From positions 1-63,823 of the forward strand of contig DHMK01000076.1 in NCBI GenBank assembly GCA_002405755.1: DNA of 63,823 nucleotides, in the 5' to 3' direction. Position 1 is the stretch's first letter; each line of letters starts with the position of its first letter. The translations under genes were made by a program, and so were the position numbers. The notes below the pieces were generated by a model. It was given only the letters and a program-made list of their open reading frames with translations. It was not told the DNA's origin and did not search any database. Shown one piece after another: positions 16,524 through 25,491 of this stretch. This stretch comes from Clostridiales bacterium UBA4644 (GTDB lineage: Bacteria > Bacillota > Clostridia > Oscillospirales > Butyricicoccaceae).

Positions 16524-18332
16524 TCATTCCTCCTTATCCTGCTTCCGCCGCAGGGCCTCCCGCAAAAGTGCGGCGTCGTCCCCGGCGGCTTCTCTCTTTC
16601 TTGCGTCATATGTGATCTTCCCTATGCAGTCCCGGACTGTTTTTTCATCGCCCCGTGCCTGTTCTCCTGCGGCAAGGATCGTGGAAAGCTGCCGCCGTTC
16701 CGCCTCGGAAAGCTCCGTCATGCAGGCGGCGGGATCCGGCTCCAGTCCCTGCGCAAGCCGGTCCAGCGCCATGCGGTAGACCCGGCCCAGAAACTCCGAG
16801 GAAAACTGCTCCGGCCGCAGCCTTTCTGCCGCATAGTTCAGCAGCTGCCGGTCGTTCAGCACGGCGGAGAGCAGCCGCTGCTCCGCCGCGGCAGAGCCAA
16901 TATCCTGATAGCGCAGCGACCAATCCTTGGGCTGCAGCAGCTGCTCCGGCTGCATGGCCTGCTGCTGGAGCCGCCGTTCCGCCCGGCGCTGCCGCTGCTT
17001 TCGGCTGCGTTCGGCCTCTGTCAGGATGCTCTCCGGAGAGACGCCGGCCTCCCGCGCCGCATTGTGGGCATAGATCTCCCGCTCCACGGCGGAGGGGATC
17101 CCCGCGATGTATTGTACGGCATCCTTCACATAGGCGATCCGCTGCTCGTCGTCGGAAAGATCGGTATATTTCTGCCGGATCTCTCCCATGCGATACTGTC
17201 CGTCGGTCTGGGGCTTGTCCAGAAGCGAACGGAAAGCCTCCGCCCCGTTCATTCGAATAAAATCGTCCGGGTCCACCTTCATGGGCCGGCCCTCGCTGTC
17301 CCGGAGGATCCTTCCCTGCGCATCCCGCCGGGGCGGAAGACGGAGCACCCGCACGGCAAGCCCGTTGCCCTTGAGGATGTCGATGGCCTTTTCTGTCGCT
17401 TTCTGCCCGGCCGCGTCGGCATCGTAGCAGATGACCACCTCCTGGGTGTATTTTCCCATCAGCCGGGCCTGCTCGCCGGTGAGGGCCGTTCCGCAGGAAG
17501 CCACGGCGCTGTCAAAGCCCGCCTGATGAAGGGCGATCACATCCACATTGCCTTCGCAGAGGATGAAGCGGCTGGCCTTGGTCTTTTTCGCCAGATTCAG
17601 CGCATAAAGGGTGCGGCTTTTGTTGTAGACCGGGGTGTCCGAGCTGTTGATATATTTCCGCTCGTCTCCGTCTCCATGGAGGATGCGTCCGCCGAAGGCC
17701 ACCACATCGCCCCGCACGTCGATGATGGGAAACATGATCCGGTCCCGGAAGAAATCATAAAGGCTTCCCCGCTTGCTGCGGCCCACCAGCTTGGCTTCCT
17801 CCAGCTCCCGGTCGGAATAGCCCTTGCTGCGCATAGCCCGGGCCAGCCCGTCCCAGCCCTGGCCGGCATAGCCCAGTCCAAAGCGGACGATGGTCTGGGG
17901 CGTCAGGCCCCGCTTGGCCAGATAGGCCCGGGCCTCACCGCCGCCCGGCCCTGCCAGCGTTTCATAATAATAGCGGGCGGCGTCCCGATTCAGGTCCAGC
18001 AGCCTTCGGCGCCGCATGCGGCCCTTGCCGCCGTCCTCCTCCTGGGGCACCTCCATGCCGACCAGATCCGCCAGCTTCGCCACCGCGTCGTAAAACGGCA
18101 GGTTTTCGATCTTCATGAGAAAGTGGATGGCGTTGCCGGCCTCGCCGCAGCCGAAGCACTTGAAAAACTGCTTGTCCTGAGAAACGGAGAAGGACGGCGT
18201 TTTTTCATGATGAAAGGGACAGCAGGCCCAGAAGTTGCTGCCCTTCTTTTTCAGCGGCACATATCGGTTGACCAGCTCCACGATGTCCGTCCGGGCGATA
18301 AGCTCGTCCGTAAACTGCGGCGGCAGCGACAC
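16524..18332 (-). CDS. dnaG: DNA primase
   Basis: A 602-residue primase making RNA primers for Okazaki fragments. The N-terminal CHC2 zinc ribbon is visible in CPFHHEKTPSF plus FKCFGCGEAGN (residues about 38-65). The TOPRIM catalytic core shows the CEGNVDVIAL motif and VICYDADAAGQKA metal-binding acidic residues. The C-terminal third is helical and binds the DnaB-type helicase. A GTG start (MSLPPQF) follows a purine-rich stretch. It is coupled to rpoD downstream and follows dgt by 38 bases. Confidence 0.96.
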   Translation of the reverse strand: MSLPPQFTDELIARTDIVELVNRYVPLKKKGSNFWACCPFHHEKTPSFSVSQDKQFFKCFGCGEAGNAIHFLMKIENLPFYDAVAKLADLVGMEVPQEEDGGKGRMRRRRLLDLNRDAARYYYETLAGPGGGEARAYLAKRGLTPQTIVRFGLGYAGQGWDGLARAMRSKGYSDRELEEAKLVGRSKRGSLYDFFRDRIMFPIIDVRGDVVAFGGRILHGDGDERKYINSSDTPVYNKSRTLYALNLAKKTKASRFILCEGNVDVIALHQAGFDSAVASCGTALTGEQARLMGKYTQEVVICYDADAAGQKATEKAIDILKGNGLAVRVLRLPPRRDAQGRILRDSEGRPMKVDPDDFIRMNGAEAFRSLLDKPQTDGQYRMGEIRQKYTDLSDDEQRIAYVKDAVQYIAGIPSAVEREIYAHNAAREAGVSPESILTEAERSRKQRQRRAERRLQQQAMQPEQLLQPKDWSLRYQDIGSAAAEQRLLSAVLNDRQLLNYAAERLRPEQFSSEFLGRVYRMALDRLAQGLEPDPAACMTELSEAERRQLSTILAAGEQARGDEKTVRDCIGKITYDARKREAAGDDAALLREALRRKQDKEE

Positions 18333-18370
18333 GGCGCTCCCCCTCCCTTCCTCTTTTCCGCTTCGCGCGT

Positions 18371-19384
18371 TTAATACTTGCTCCAGCTTTTGGGAACGGC
18401 GATATCTTCAAATACCGTCACGGCATACCGATCCGTCATGCCGGCGATATAGTCGCAGACGGCGGCTTCCTTGCCGTCCCTGTCGGCGATGAGCAGATAT
18501 TCCCCAGTAAGCTTTTCCGGGTGCTCCATAAAATGGCGGTAAAGGAAGCGGACGATCTCCTCACACTTGCCCTCCTCCCCCTTGGCCACGGGGTTGCGGT
18601 AAACGGCCTCATACATAAAATCATGCAGGGCGTTCATCTGGGCCGCCATATCCGGCTCCATGCCGATCTCTCCGGTGCGCTGACCGTATTGGATCAGGGC
18701 GTTCACCAGAGAGGTGATGCGGCGGCTGTGGGTCACGCCGAGGCCAAGGCGAAGCTCAAAGGGGATATCGTCCTCGCTGAGCACCCCCGCCCGGACGGCG
18801 TCGTCGATGTCGTGGTTGATGTAAGCGATCCGGTCCGCATAGCGGACGATGCGGCCCTCTCTTGTAAAGGCCTCTGTCCCGCTGGTGTGGCAGAGGATGC
18901 CGTCCAGCACCTCCCGGGTCAGGTTCAGGCCCTTTCCGCTCTTTTCCAGCAGACGCACTACCCGCACGCTCTGCTCATTGTGGCGGAAGGGATGGCCGCA
19001 GGCATCGGTAAGGGCCCGCTCGCCGGCATGGCCGAAGGGCGTGTGGCCCAGATCGTGGCCCAGCGCGATGGCCTCCGTCAGATCCTCATTGAGCCGCAGC
19101 CCACGGGCAACGGTCCGGGAGATCTGCGCCACCTCCAGCGTGTGGGTCAGGCGGGTGCGGTAATGATCGCCCTCCGGCGAAAGAAAGACCTGGGTCTTGT
19201 GCTTCAGGCGGCGGAAGCTTTTGCTGTGGATGATCCGGTCCCGATCCCGCATATAACAGGTGCGCAGCTCGTCCGGCGCTTCCTCCCGCTCCCGGCCCAG
19301 GCTTTCCGCGGCAAGCGCCGCCTGGGGGGCCAGCAGCTGGCGCTCGGTCTCTTCGATGCGCTCCCGAATGGTCATAGGCTCCAT
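18371..19384 (-). CDS. dgt: dGTP triphosphohydrolase-like HD-domain protein
   Basis: A 337-residue HD-superfamily phosphohydrolase. The metal site is seen in RLTHTLEVAQISR (His), ALGHDLGHTPFGHAGE (HD pair) and a later Asp in YADRIAYINHDIDDA. Members cleave dGTP or other dNTPs to nucleoside and triphosphate, controlling nucleotide pools. The short (about 330-residue) form beside dnaG-rpoD is common in Clostridia and its substrate preference is broader or unknown. ATG 19384 is chosen because AGAGGAG lies just upstream; a longer start at 19429 adds a non-conserved leader. Confidence 0.9.
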   Translation of the reverse strand: MEPMTIRERIEETERQLLAPQAALAAESLGREREEAPDELRTCYMRDRDRIIHSKSFRRLKHKTQVFLSPEGDHYRTRLTHTLEVAQISRTVARGLRLNEDLTEAIALGHDLGHTPFGHAGERALTDACGHPFRHNEQSVRVVRLLEKSGKGLNLTREVLDGILCHTSGTEAFTREGRIVRYADRIAYINHDIDDAVRAGVLSEDDIPFELRLGLGVTHSRRITSLVNALIQYGQRTGEIGMEPDMAAQMNALHDFMYEAVYRNPVAKGEEGKCEEIVRFLYRHFMEHPEKLTGEYLLIADRDGKEAAVCDYIAGMTDRYAVTVFEDIAVPKSWSKY

Positions 19385-19462
19385 GATGTGCTCCTCTTTC
19401 CTTTGGTTTCCACAGAAGTAATACGGCAAAACCCCGCGATTTCCTCTTTTTTCGCAAATTTT

Positions 19463-20263
19463 TTATTCCTCCGGCCGCAGCTCCGCGCAGACCAGCTCCG
19501 GCGGGTTCCAGAGCCGGGGCACGCCGTGGGAGCCGGTAAAGCCGGAGGTGATCAGCATCCGGCTGTCGCCCAGCCGGTGCAGCCCGTAGCAGAGCCGGGG
19601 AAAGAAGCCCTGCTTCGGGGCATAGAGCCGCCCCAGCAGCGGAAGATCGATGAGCCCGCCGTGGGCATGGCCGCTGAGGATCAGATCCACCGGCCAGGCC
19701 CGTGCCGCTTCCGGCGGGAGAAAGCTCTCCGGCCTGTGGCAAAGCAGCAGCTTCAGGCGGTCAGTTTCGCAATATTCCTTCAGGAAATCATAAGCGCCGG
19801 TGTTGTTTTCCGGGGATAGATTGCGCCAGGCCAGCCGGCTCAGCCCGCCGATGCGCAGCGCCGTTTCTCCCACGGTGATGTCCCGGAAGCTCTGGTCCAG
19901 CAAAATCGCGCCCGCCTGCGCCAGCGCCGTCAGCAGCCCCGGGCCGTTGTGGGCCAGATAGTCCTGTTCATGGTTGCCCAGGGAAAGATACACGGGCATT
20001 TCCCCGGCCAGCGCCGCCAGCAGCGCGCAGACCCGCTCCACCGTCTCCGGCGAACTGTCCCGGGAGATCAGATCGCCGGGCAGGGCGGCAAAGTCTGCCC
20101 CCTGAGCCAGCGCCAGCTGAAGAAGCTGCCGGTTTCCCTCCCCAAAGCTCGCGCCGTGCAGGTCGGAGAAAAAAAGGATCCGCACCGGCGTCCGGCAGGC
20201 CCGGAGGGGGATGCTGCAGCGGACCGCCGTCAGCTCCCTGCTCCACATTTTCTTTCCGTTCAA
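19463..20263 (-). CDS. Calcineurin-like metallophosphoesterase (YkuE-like)
   Basis: A 266-residue metallophosphoesterase. The five signature blocks are visible: ILFFSDLHG (D-x-H), LPGDLISR (GD), LSLGNHEQD (GNHE), LLCHRPE (H), and ILSGHAHGG (GHxH). It resembles YkuE/YaeI-type enzymes, which act near the membrane on phosphorylated lipids or nucleotides; no clear signal peptide is present here. The start is TTG with AAGGAGG about eight bases before it. A TATAAT hexamer lies at 20282-20287 but without an obvious -35. Downstream is dgt after 78 bases. Confidence 0.87.
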   Translation of the reverse strand: MNGKKMWSRELTAVRCSIPLRACRTPVRILFFSDLHGASFGEGNRQLLQLALAQGADFAALPGDLISRDSSPETVERVCALLAALAGEMPVYLSLGNHEQDYLAHNGPGLLTALAQAGAILLDQSFRDITVGETALRIGGLSRLAWRNLSPENNTGAYDFLKEYCETDRLKLLLCHRPESFLPPEAARAWPVDLILSGHAHGGLIDLPLLGRLYAPKQGFFPRLCYGLHRLGDSRMLITSGFTGSHGVPRLWNPPELVCAELRPEE

Positions 20264-20301
20264 GGGCAGCCCTCCTTAATAATTATAAAACATAAAGCAG
20301 C

Positions 20302-21198
20302 TCAGAGCCGGGCCAGCTCCTGCTGATAGGCCCGGATGATCTCGTCCAGGATCTCCGGATGGGAAAAATCCCGGTTATAAACGATGCGGGTCTCCCGCAC
20401 CATGCTCAGGTTTTCAATGGGCAGCGCCGCGAGCTTTCCCTTGCGCAGCTCATCCATGCAGGCGCTGCGGGGCAGGATGGAAACGCCAAGATCCTTCCGG
20501 ATCAGGTCCTTGATGGTGGCGATATTGTCCACCTCCACCGCCACCTGAAAGCTCCGGATGGATTCGCCGCTGCGCTCCAGCGCCGATTCAAAGAGCATCC
20601 TTGTGGCGGAGGAGGGCAGCCGCAGGATCATCTGCTCCCGCTTCAGCTGGCCCAGCGTCACCGCGCTATGCCGCGCCAGAGGATTGCCCACCGACATGGC
20701 GCACACCAGATAATCCGTATCCAGCATCATGGAGGAAAACTGCGGATCGGTCATGGGGCCCTCCACGATGGCCAGATCGATCTCGTAATTGCCCAGAGCT
20801 TCATAAAGATTTTTTATGGTATCCGTTGTGATCGTTATGCTCAAGCCGCGATGCTCGCTGCTGCATTTTGCCAAAACGGCGGAGGTGAGATTGCTCTCGG
20901 TGATGTGGGTGATCCCCACCCGCAGGTTCGTGCGCCCGGTCTCCGCGTTTTCCAGCTCCCGATGGAGCTTTTCGTCCAGCGCCTTCAGCCGGCGGGCGTA
21001 TTTTACCGCGATCTCCCCCTGAGACGTCAGCCGCAGGCCGGTTTTGCTCCGGACGAACAGCGGCGCGCCCAGCTCCTCTTCCAGCTGCTTGATATGGTGG
21101 CTGACGGCGGGCTGCGTCATGGAAAGCGCCTGCGCCGCCCGGGTGAAATTCTGCGCCTCCACCACGGCCAGCAGCGTCTGCATTTTGGTTCCCAGCAT
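20302..21198 (-). CDS. LysR-family transcriptional regulator
   Basis: A 298-residue LTTR. The N-terminal winged helix-turn-helix is evident (AVVEAQNFTRAAQALS, then TQPAVSHHIKQLEEELG, residues about 10-45), followed by the linker helix and a two-lobed periplasmic-binding-like effector domain from about residue 90. It is divergent from the MATE gene with 127 bases between starts, the classic arrangement for LTTR control of the neighbouring gene. The effector is unknown. A TTTGCA-N7-TGCAAA dyad lies in the shared region. Confidence 0.92.
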   Translation of the reverse strand: MLGTKMQTLLAVVEAQNFTRAAQALSMTQPAVSHHIKQLEEELGAPLFVRSKTGLRLTSQGEIAVKYARRLKALDEKLHRELENAETGRTNLRVGITHITESNLTSAVLAKCSSEHRGLSITITTDTIKNLYEALGNYEIDLAIVEGPMTDPQFSSMMLDTDYLVCAMSVGNPLARHSAVTLGQLKREQMILRLPSSATRMLFESALERSGESIRSFQVAVEVDNIATIKDLIRKDLGVSILPRSACMDELRKGKLAALPIENLSMVRETRIVYNRDFSHPEILDEIIRAYQQELARL

Positions 21199-21241
21199 GG
21201 ATCATCATTCCGTTTCTTTATTATGGTCAAAAATAATATGA

Positions 21242-21260
21242 TTTGCATTTATCCTGCAAA
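21242..21260. promoter_or_regulatory. Dyad TTTGCA-N7-TGCAAA, putative LysR-type operator
   Basis: A perfect six-base inverted repeat with a seven-base spacer sits between the divergent LysR and MATE genes and overlaps the -35 of the proposed MATE promoter. Dyads of this size with TGCA halves are typical LTTR recognition sites; the link to this regulator is inferred. Confidence 0.5.
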
Positions 21261-21271
21261 CAGCATATCAT
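21243..21271 (+). promoter_or_regulatory. Candidate promoter of the MATE-M3 operon
   Basis: -35 TTGCAT (21243-21248), 17-base spacer, -10 TATCAT (21266-21271). It overlaps the dyad, so binding there could block or recruit polymerase. Confidence 0.5.
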
Positions 21272-21325
21272 ACGGGCAAGGAAATTGCAAGGCCCCGCGC
21301 CTTCCAAAAGAAAGGAAGATCCCCC

Positions 21326-22765
21326 TTGGAACAGAAGCGTCTGAACCGAAAAGCCCTGTTTGAGACCCTGCCCGTCTGGCAGGCGATCCTGCGTCTGGCC
21401 CTGCCCTCCGTGGCAGGGCAGATCATTCTGGTGATCTACAACATGGCAGATACCTTCTTCGTCGGTCTCACCGGCAGCGACGAAAAGATCGCGGCCGTCA
21501 CCCTCTGTATGCCGGCCTTTCTGGTCCTGTCTGCCCTTGCGAATCTTTTCGGCGTGGGCGGCGCCAGCATGATCGCCCGGGCTCTGGGCGACGGACGACG
21601 CAGCCTCGCCCGGCACACTGCGGCCTTTTCTCTGGCGGGCTGCGCGGCGTGCTCCGTCCTTTATGGGCTGCTGGTCTGGCTGCTGAATGGCAGCTTCATC
21701 CGGCTTCTTGGCGGGGCGGAGCCTGCCGTCCGCCGGCTGGCGCAGGACTATCTTTTTTATACCGTTGTGCTGGGCGGCGCAGCCACGGCGCTGAACACGC
21801 TCTTCTCCCATCTGCTGCGGGCGGAGGGCCGGTCGCTGCAGGCCAGCCTTGGCATCGCCCTTGGCGGCGTTTTGAATATCGGGCTGGATCCGCTGCTGAT
21901 GTTCTGCCTTCTGCCGGCCGGACAGGAGATCCGCGGCGCGGCCATTGCCACCATGCTTTCCAACCTGATCTCGCTGCTCTATTACGGGGCAGTGCTGTTT
22001 TTGGGGCGGAAGCATTCCGTCCTATCCTTCCGTCCCTGCCGGGCCATGCTGGAGGACGATATCCCCCGGGGCGTGCTGACAGCCGGGCTGCCCGCCTGCC
22101 TGATGACGCTGCTGGAAAACCTCTCCTTCGCCGTGCTGGAGCACCTGATGTCTCTGCAGGGCATCGCCGTTCAGGCGGGCATCGGCGTGGCAAAAAAGGT
22201 GAATATGCTGGCCCACTGCATGGTCCGAGGTATGGCCCAGGGCGTTTTGCCCCTGATCAGCTACAGCTATTCCTCCGGCGACCATCGGCGGATGCGGGCG
22301 GTAGTGGCGCGTTCCGCCGCCTTTTCCGTGGCGACGGCCAGCCTGTGTACCGGCGTCTGCCTGCTGCTCCCACGGGCGCTCTGCGCCGTATTTCTGCAGG
22401 AAAGCGCTCCATCGCTGGACTATGCGGCCCGTTTTCTGCGCATTCTTTCCCTGGGCGCGCCCTTTTCCGCCTGGGCCTATCTCTGTGTCTCCTTCTTTCA
22501 GGCCGTGGGCCAGGGCCGCCGCTCCTTCCTGCTGGCCTGCTGCCGGAAGGGCCTTGTGGATATCCCCCTGATGCTCCTGCTGCGGCTGGTCTCCCCGGTA
22601 TTCGGCCCCTGCTGGGCCACGCCCGCCGCAGACCTTCTTTGCTGCGGGCTGGCGGCGCTTTTGTTTTTCCGCTTTGTCTGCGGGCTTGCAAAGGAGCCGG
22701 AGCTGTGCTATGCTGAAGACACTACTTCATATCCCCCAGAGGAGGTCACGCAGCATGAAGCCTGA
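21326..22765 (+). CDS. MATE-family multidrug/metabolite exporter
   Basis: A 479-residue integral membrane antiporter with about 12 predicted helices, typical of the MATE family (NorM/DinF-like). The first half begins with LALPSVAGQIILVIYNMADTFF-type helix 1 (shown in part) and GVGGASMIARALGDG after helix 2; the second half repeats the architecture (AGIGVAKKVNMLAHCMVRGMA). MATE proteins extrude drugs or metabolites using Na+ or H+. The start is TTG at 21326 behind AAGGAAG. The C-terminal 11 bases overlap the M3 peptidase start, so the two are co-translated. Confidence 0.92.
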   Translation: MEQKRLNRKALFETLPVWQAILRLALPSVAGQIILVIYNMADTFFVGLTGSDEKIAAVTLCMPAFLVLSALANLFGVGGASMIARALGDGRRSLARHTAAFSLAGCAACSVLYGLLVWLLNGSFIRLLGGAEPAVRRLAQDYLFYTVVLGGAATALNTLFSHLLRAEGRSLQASLGIALGGVLNIGLDPLLMFCLLPAGQEIRGAAIATMLSNLISLLYYGAVLFLGRKHSVLSFRPCRAMLEDDIPRGVLTAGLPACLMTLLENLSFAVLEHLMSLQGIAVQAGIGVAKKVNMLAHCMVRGMAQGVLPLISYSYSSGDHRRMRAVVARSAAFSVATASLCTGVCLLLPRALCAVFLQESAPSLDYAARFLRILSLGAPFSAWAYLCVSFFQAVGQGRRSFLLACCRKGLVDIPLMLLLRLVSPVFGPCWATPAADLLCCGLAALLFFRFVCGLAKEPELCYAEDTTSYPPEEVTQHEA

Positions 22766-24452
22766 TTGGAAATTTTCCGATATTCCCTATACCCGTCCCG
22801 ACGCCGAGGCCCTTCAGGCCCGCTATGACGACCTGAAGAGCCGGGCCAGAGCAGCCGCCTGTCCGGAGGAGCTGCTGCAGGTGGTCCGGAAGCGGGATGC
22901 CCTCCAGCAGGAGGTGGCCCTGTGTCAGAGCATCGTCACCATCCGCGCCTTCCACGATGTGACCGACGCCTTCTATCAGAAAGAATATCAGGAGACCCTG
23001 CCCCGACTGGAAACGCTGGACAGCCAGTCGCTGGCAACGGCCATTGCGGAAAGCCCCTTTGCCCCGGCGGTAGACGAGGCCTTCGGGCCCCAGCTGCGCA
23101 CCCTGCTGACGCTGGACCACCGGCTCCATGCCGAGGGAAAGGAGCTGCAGGCTCGTATCGCCCGGCTGACGGCCCAATATCAGCAGCTTGCTGCCTCCGC
23201 CAAATATTCTGTCCAGGGCGAGAGTCTCAGCGGCGGCCAGCTGCGCGCCGCCCTTGCAAGCCCCGACCGGCAGCGGCGCCGGGCCGCCTTTGAAGCCCAG
23301 CAGCAGACCGTTTTGGCACAGGCAGACGCCATGGAAGCGCTGCTGCGGGAGCTGGTCTGCGTCAGAAACCAGCTGGCCCGGGCCAATGGCTTTGACAATT
23401 TTGCCGATTACGGCGACCTTTGTCAGCAGCGGCTGGGCTATGGCCGGGCGGAGCTGGACGCATTCTGCCGTCAGGTGCAGACCCACATCGTCCCGCTGTA
23501 TCTCCAGCTGCAGGAGGAGCAGCGCCGCCGTCTTGGAGTGGAGGCGCTGATGCCCTATGACCGGGGGCTGGTGTTTCCCGCGGGCAACGCCGTGCCCGTC
23601 CCGGCGGAGGAGCTTCCCCGGGCTGCCCAGCGGATGTATCATGCCCTGAGTCCGGAGGCCGGACAGTTTTTCGATGAGATGGTCCGCCACGGGCTGCTGG
23701 ATGTGGAGGGCTCTCCCAATAAGATCGCCGGTATGGGCTTCTGCGATATGCTGGGCGCGCCCTACCGGATGCCCTTTGTCTTCGCCAATTGCGACGGCAC
23801 CTCCAGCGATGTGACGGTCTACACTCACGAGCTGGGCCACGGGCTGCAGGGCTATCTTTCCCTCCGCGCCCAGCCCACTCCAGACTATGTGGGCGTCGGC
23901 CCCGATCTGGCGGAGGTCCATTCCAAGACCATGGAGCTTTTCAGCCTGCCCTACGCCCGGGATTTCTTCGGCGATCAGGCCGGCCAGTTCCGCACGGAGC
24001 ACTGCTACGGCTTCATCAAGGAACTTTGCGCCTTCTGCTCCATCCATACCTTCGAGACCTGGCTCTATGAACACCCGGAGGCTTCTCTGGCGGAATGGGC
24101 AGCGGAGGCCGACCGGATCGAAAAAGCCTTTGGCCGCGCTCTGAACAACGAGTCCTGGCGGCAGCAGGTGCTGGCAGGCTGCGATCTTTTTACCAATATG
24201 GCGCTTTATATGTTTCCCCGCTATGTAGTCAGCTATGCCCTGTCCATCGTCTGTGCCCTGCAGCTGAAGGCCGATCACGACGCCGACCCTGTCCGGGGCT
24301 GGGCCAGGTATCATGCCCTGTGCGCCGCCGGCGGCAGCCGGCCCTATGCCGAGACGCTGGCCGGCGCGGGCCTTTCCCTGCCCTATGCCCCCGGCGCTGT
24401 GGAGCGCGCCGCAGCGCTGCTGCGCCGCCTGATGACGGAAGCCCGGGACTGA
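22755..24452 (+). CDS. M3-family oligoendopeptidase (PepF-like)
   Basis: A 565-residue zinc metallopeptidase of family M3 that cleaves short peptides in the cytosol. The zinc motif HELGH is at residues 358-362 and the third ligand Glu lies about 25 residues later in the DLAEVHSKTMEL region. The length is near the 560-600 of clostridial M3 oligoendopeptidases. ATG 22755 follows GAGGAGG by eight bases and gives the standard opening WKFSDIPYTRPD. It overlaps the MATE stop by 11 bases. A peptidase coupled to an exporter may reflect peptide handling, but no peptide precursor gene is seen nearby. Confidence 0.93.
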   Translation: MKPDWKFSDIPYTRPDAEALQARYDDLKSRARAAACPEELLQVVRKRDALQQEVALCQSIVTIRAFHDVTDAFYQKEYQETLPRLETLDSQSLATAIAESPFAPAVDEAFGPQLRTLLTLDHRLHAEGKELQARIARLTAQYQQLAASAKYSVQGESLSGGQLRAALASPDRQRRRAAFEAQQQTVLAQADAMEALLRELVCVRNQLARANGFDNFADYGDLCQQRLGYGRAELDAFCRQVQTHIVPLYLQLQEEQRRRLGVEALMPYDRGLVFPAGNAVPVPAEELPRAAQRMYHALSPEAGQFFDEMVRHGLLDVEGSPNKIAGMGFCDMLGAPYRMPFVFANCDGTSSDVTVYTHELGHGLQGYLSLRAQPTPDYVGVGPDLAEVHSKTMELFSLPYARDFFGDQAGQFRTEHCYGFIKELCAFCSIHTFETWLYEHPEASLAEWAAEADRIEKAFGRALNNESWRQQVLAGCDLFTNMALYMFPRYVVSYALSIVCALQLKADHDADPVRGWARYHALCAAGGSRPYAETLAGAGLSLPYAPGAVERAAALLRRLMTEARD

Positions 24453-24475
24453 AGCGCACCCATGGGAGTCTTACG

Positions 24476-25045
24476 ATGAAAACACTGTATATATTATTGA
24501 CCCGCGTCCCCACGGCGGCTTCCCGGGTGATCCGTCTGGCCACCGGCGACGCCTATACCCATGTGGCGCTGGCCTGGGATCCGGCGCTTTCCACTCTGTG
24601 CAGCTTCGCCCGGCGCTACTGGCGCTTTCCCATCCCGGCGGGGCTGGTGCAGGAGGATGTGCGGGCCGGCAACTATATCCGTCATGCCAATATCCCCTGC
24701 GCCCTGCTGGCGCTTCCCGTCTCCGACCGGGTCTACGACGCCGTCTGCCGCAGAGCGGCGGCCATGCTGGCGGAGCGGCGGCGCTACCGTTATGATTATG
24801 CCGGGCTGATCTCCTGCCGGCTGGGCATTCGCCGGCAGAAGGCCTATGCCTATTTCTGCTCGCAGTTCGTGGCCGATCTTCTGCAGCAATGCGGGGCGGT
24901 GCAGCTTTCCAAACCGCCCTCGCTCATGCGGCCTCAGGAATTTCTGGAGCTGCCGGAAACGACCTGTCTCTACCGCGGCACCATTGCAGAGCTGAACCGC
25001 AGGCTGGCCTGCGGCCTTCCGCCCACGCCGACCCATGCCTGCTGA
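24476..25045 (+). CDS. Permuted papain-like (NlpC/P60-type, YiiX-like) protein
   Basis: A 189-residue protein with features of the circularly permuted NlpC/P60 cysteine hydrolases: an early His in GDAYTHVALAWD (about residue 29) and a later Cys in YFCSQFVADLLQ (about residue 127). This His-before-Cys order is what permuted members such as YiiX/YebB and related lipid- or amide-cleaving enzymes show. There is no signal peptide, so a cytosolic role is likely. The ATG at 24476 is 23 bases after the M3 stop; its Shine-Dalgarno (GGGAG) is modest. It is the last gene before a strong terminator. Substrate unknown. Confidence 0.7.
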   Translation: MKTLYILLTRVPTAASRVIRLATGDAYTHVALAWDPALSTLCSFARRYWRFPIPAGLVQEDVRAGNYIRHANIPCALLALPVSDRVYDAVCRRAAAMLAERRRYRYDYAGLISCRLGIRRQKAYAYFCSQFVADLLQQCGAVQLSKPPSLMRPQEFLELPETTCLYRGTIAELNRRLACGLPPTPTHAC

Positions 25046-25064
25046 CTCTCCAAAAACAAGGATC

Positions 25065-25109
25065 AAAAAAGCCGCCGGACGCCCCGCAGGGGTCCGGCGG
25101 TCTGTTTTT
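25065..25109. terminator. Bidirectional terminator between convergent genes
   Basis: Nine-base stem CCGCCGGAC (25072-25080) / GTCCGGCGG (25092-25100), then TCTGTTTTT on the plus strand; AAAAAA at 25065-25070 supplies the U-tract for the minus strand. It ends both the papain-like gene and the MGMT-type gene. Confidence 0.9.
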
Positions 25110-25116
25110 GCGCGCT

Positions 25117-25425
25117 TCAGCAGCGCCACTGGCAGGCTTCCATATCCACGCAGCCATTGCTCCGGAAGACTACGCCCTCCTGCAGCAGACGCTGCCGCTG
25201 CTCCGGGAAATGGGGCGCCAGCCGCCCGGCGTGGTTGACCACCCGGTGGCAGGGATAGTCGCCGTAGTATTCCGCCATACTCAATACCCTGCCCACCAGG
25301 CGGGCATTGCGCTCCCGGCCGATGAGCCGGGCGATCTGCCCATAGGAGGCCACGCATCCCGCAGGGATCTCCTCCACCAGGGAAAGGATCTCATAGATCA
25401 GCCCTTCCTCCAGCCTTACCGTCAT
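25117..25425 (-). CDS. Small MGMT-family protein (alkyltransferase DNA-binding domain)
   Basis: A 102-residue protein made only of the C-terminal domain of O6-alkylguanine-DNA alkyltransferases. The helix-turn-helix region (GCVASYGQIARLIG with ARLVGRVLS) and the active-site motif YPCHRVVN are present. The acceptor Cys is retained, unlike the ATL proteins that carry Trp in this place, so direct alkyl transfer is possible. Such single-domain members are common in Clostridia and are often only named MGMT family protein. It follows ridA after a terminator, so it may depend on read-through or its own weak promoter. Confidence 0.85.
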   Translation of the reverse strand: MTVRLEEGLIYEILSLVEEIPAGCVASYGQIARLIGRERNARLVGRVLSMAEYYGDYPCHRVVNHAGRLAPHFPEQRQRLLQEGVVFRSNGCVDMEACQWRC

Positions 25426-25445
25426 GCGTCTCCCCCGTTTCTCCG

Positions 25446-25482
25446 AAAAGCCGCGCCTCCGGAGCGCTTCCGGAGGCGGGCT
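25446..25482 (-). terminator. Terminator after ridA
   Basis: A long GC-rich stem (13-14 pairs with one bulge; AGCCCGCCTCCGG against CCGGAGGCGCGGCT) with a short loop is followed on the minus strand by TTTT. It begins ten bases after the ridA stop. Confidence 0.75.
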
Positions 25483-25491
25483 GCTTTCCGT

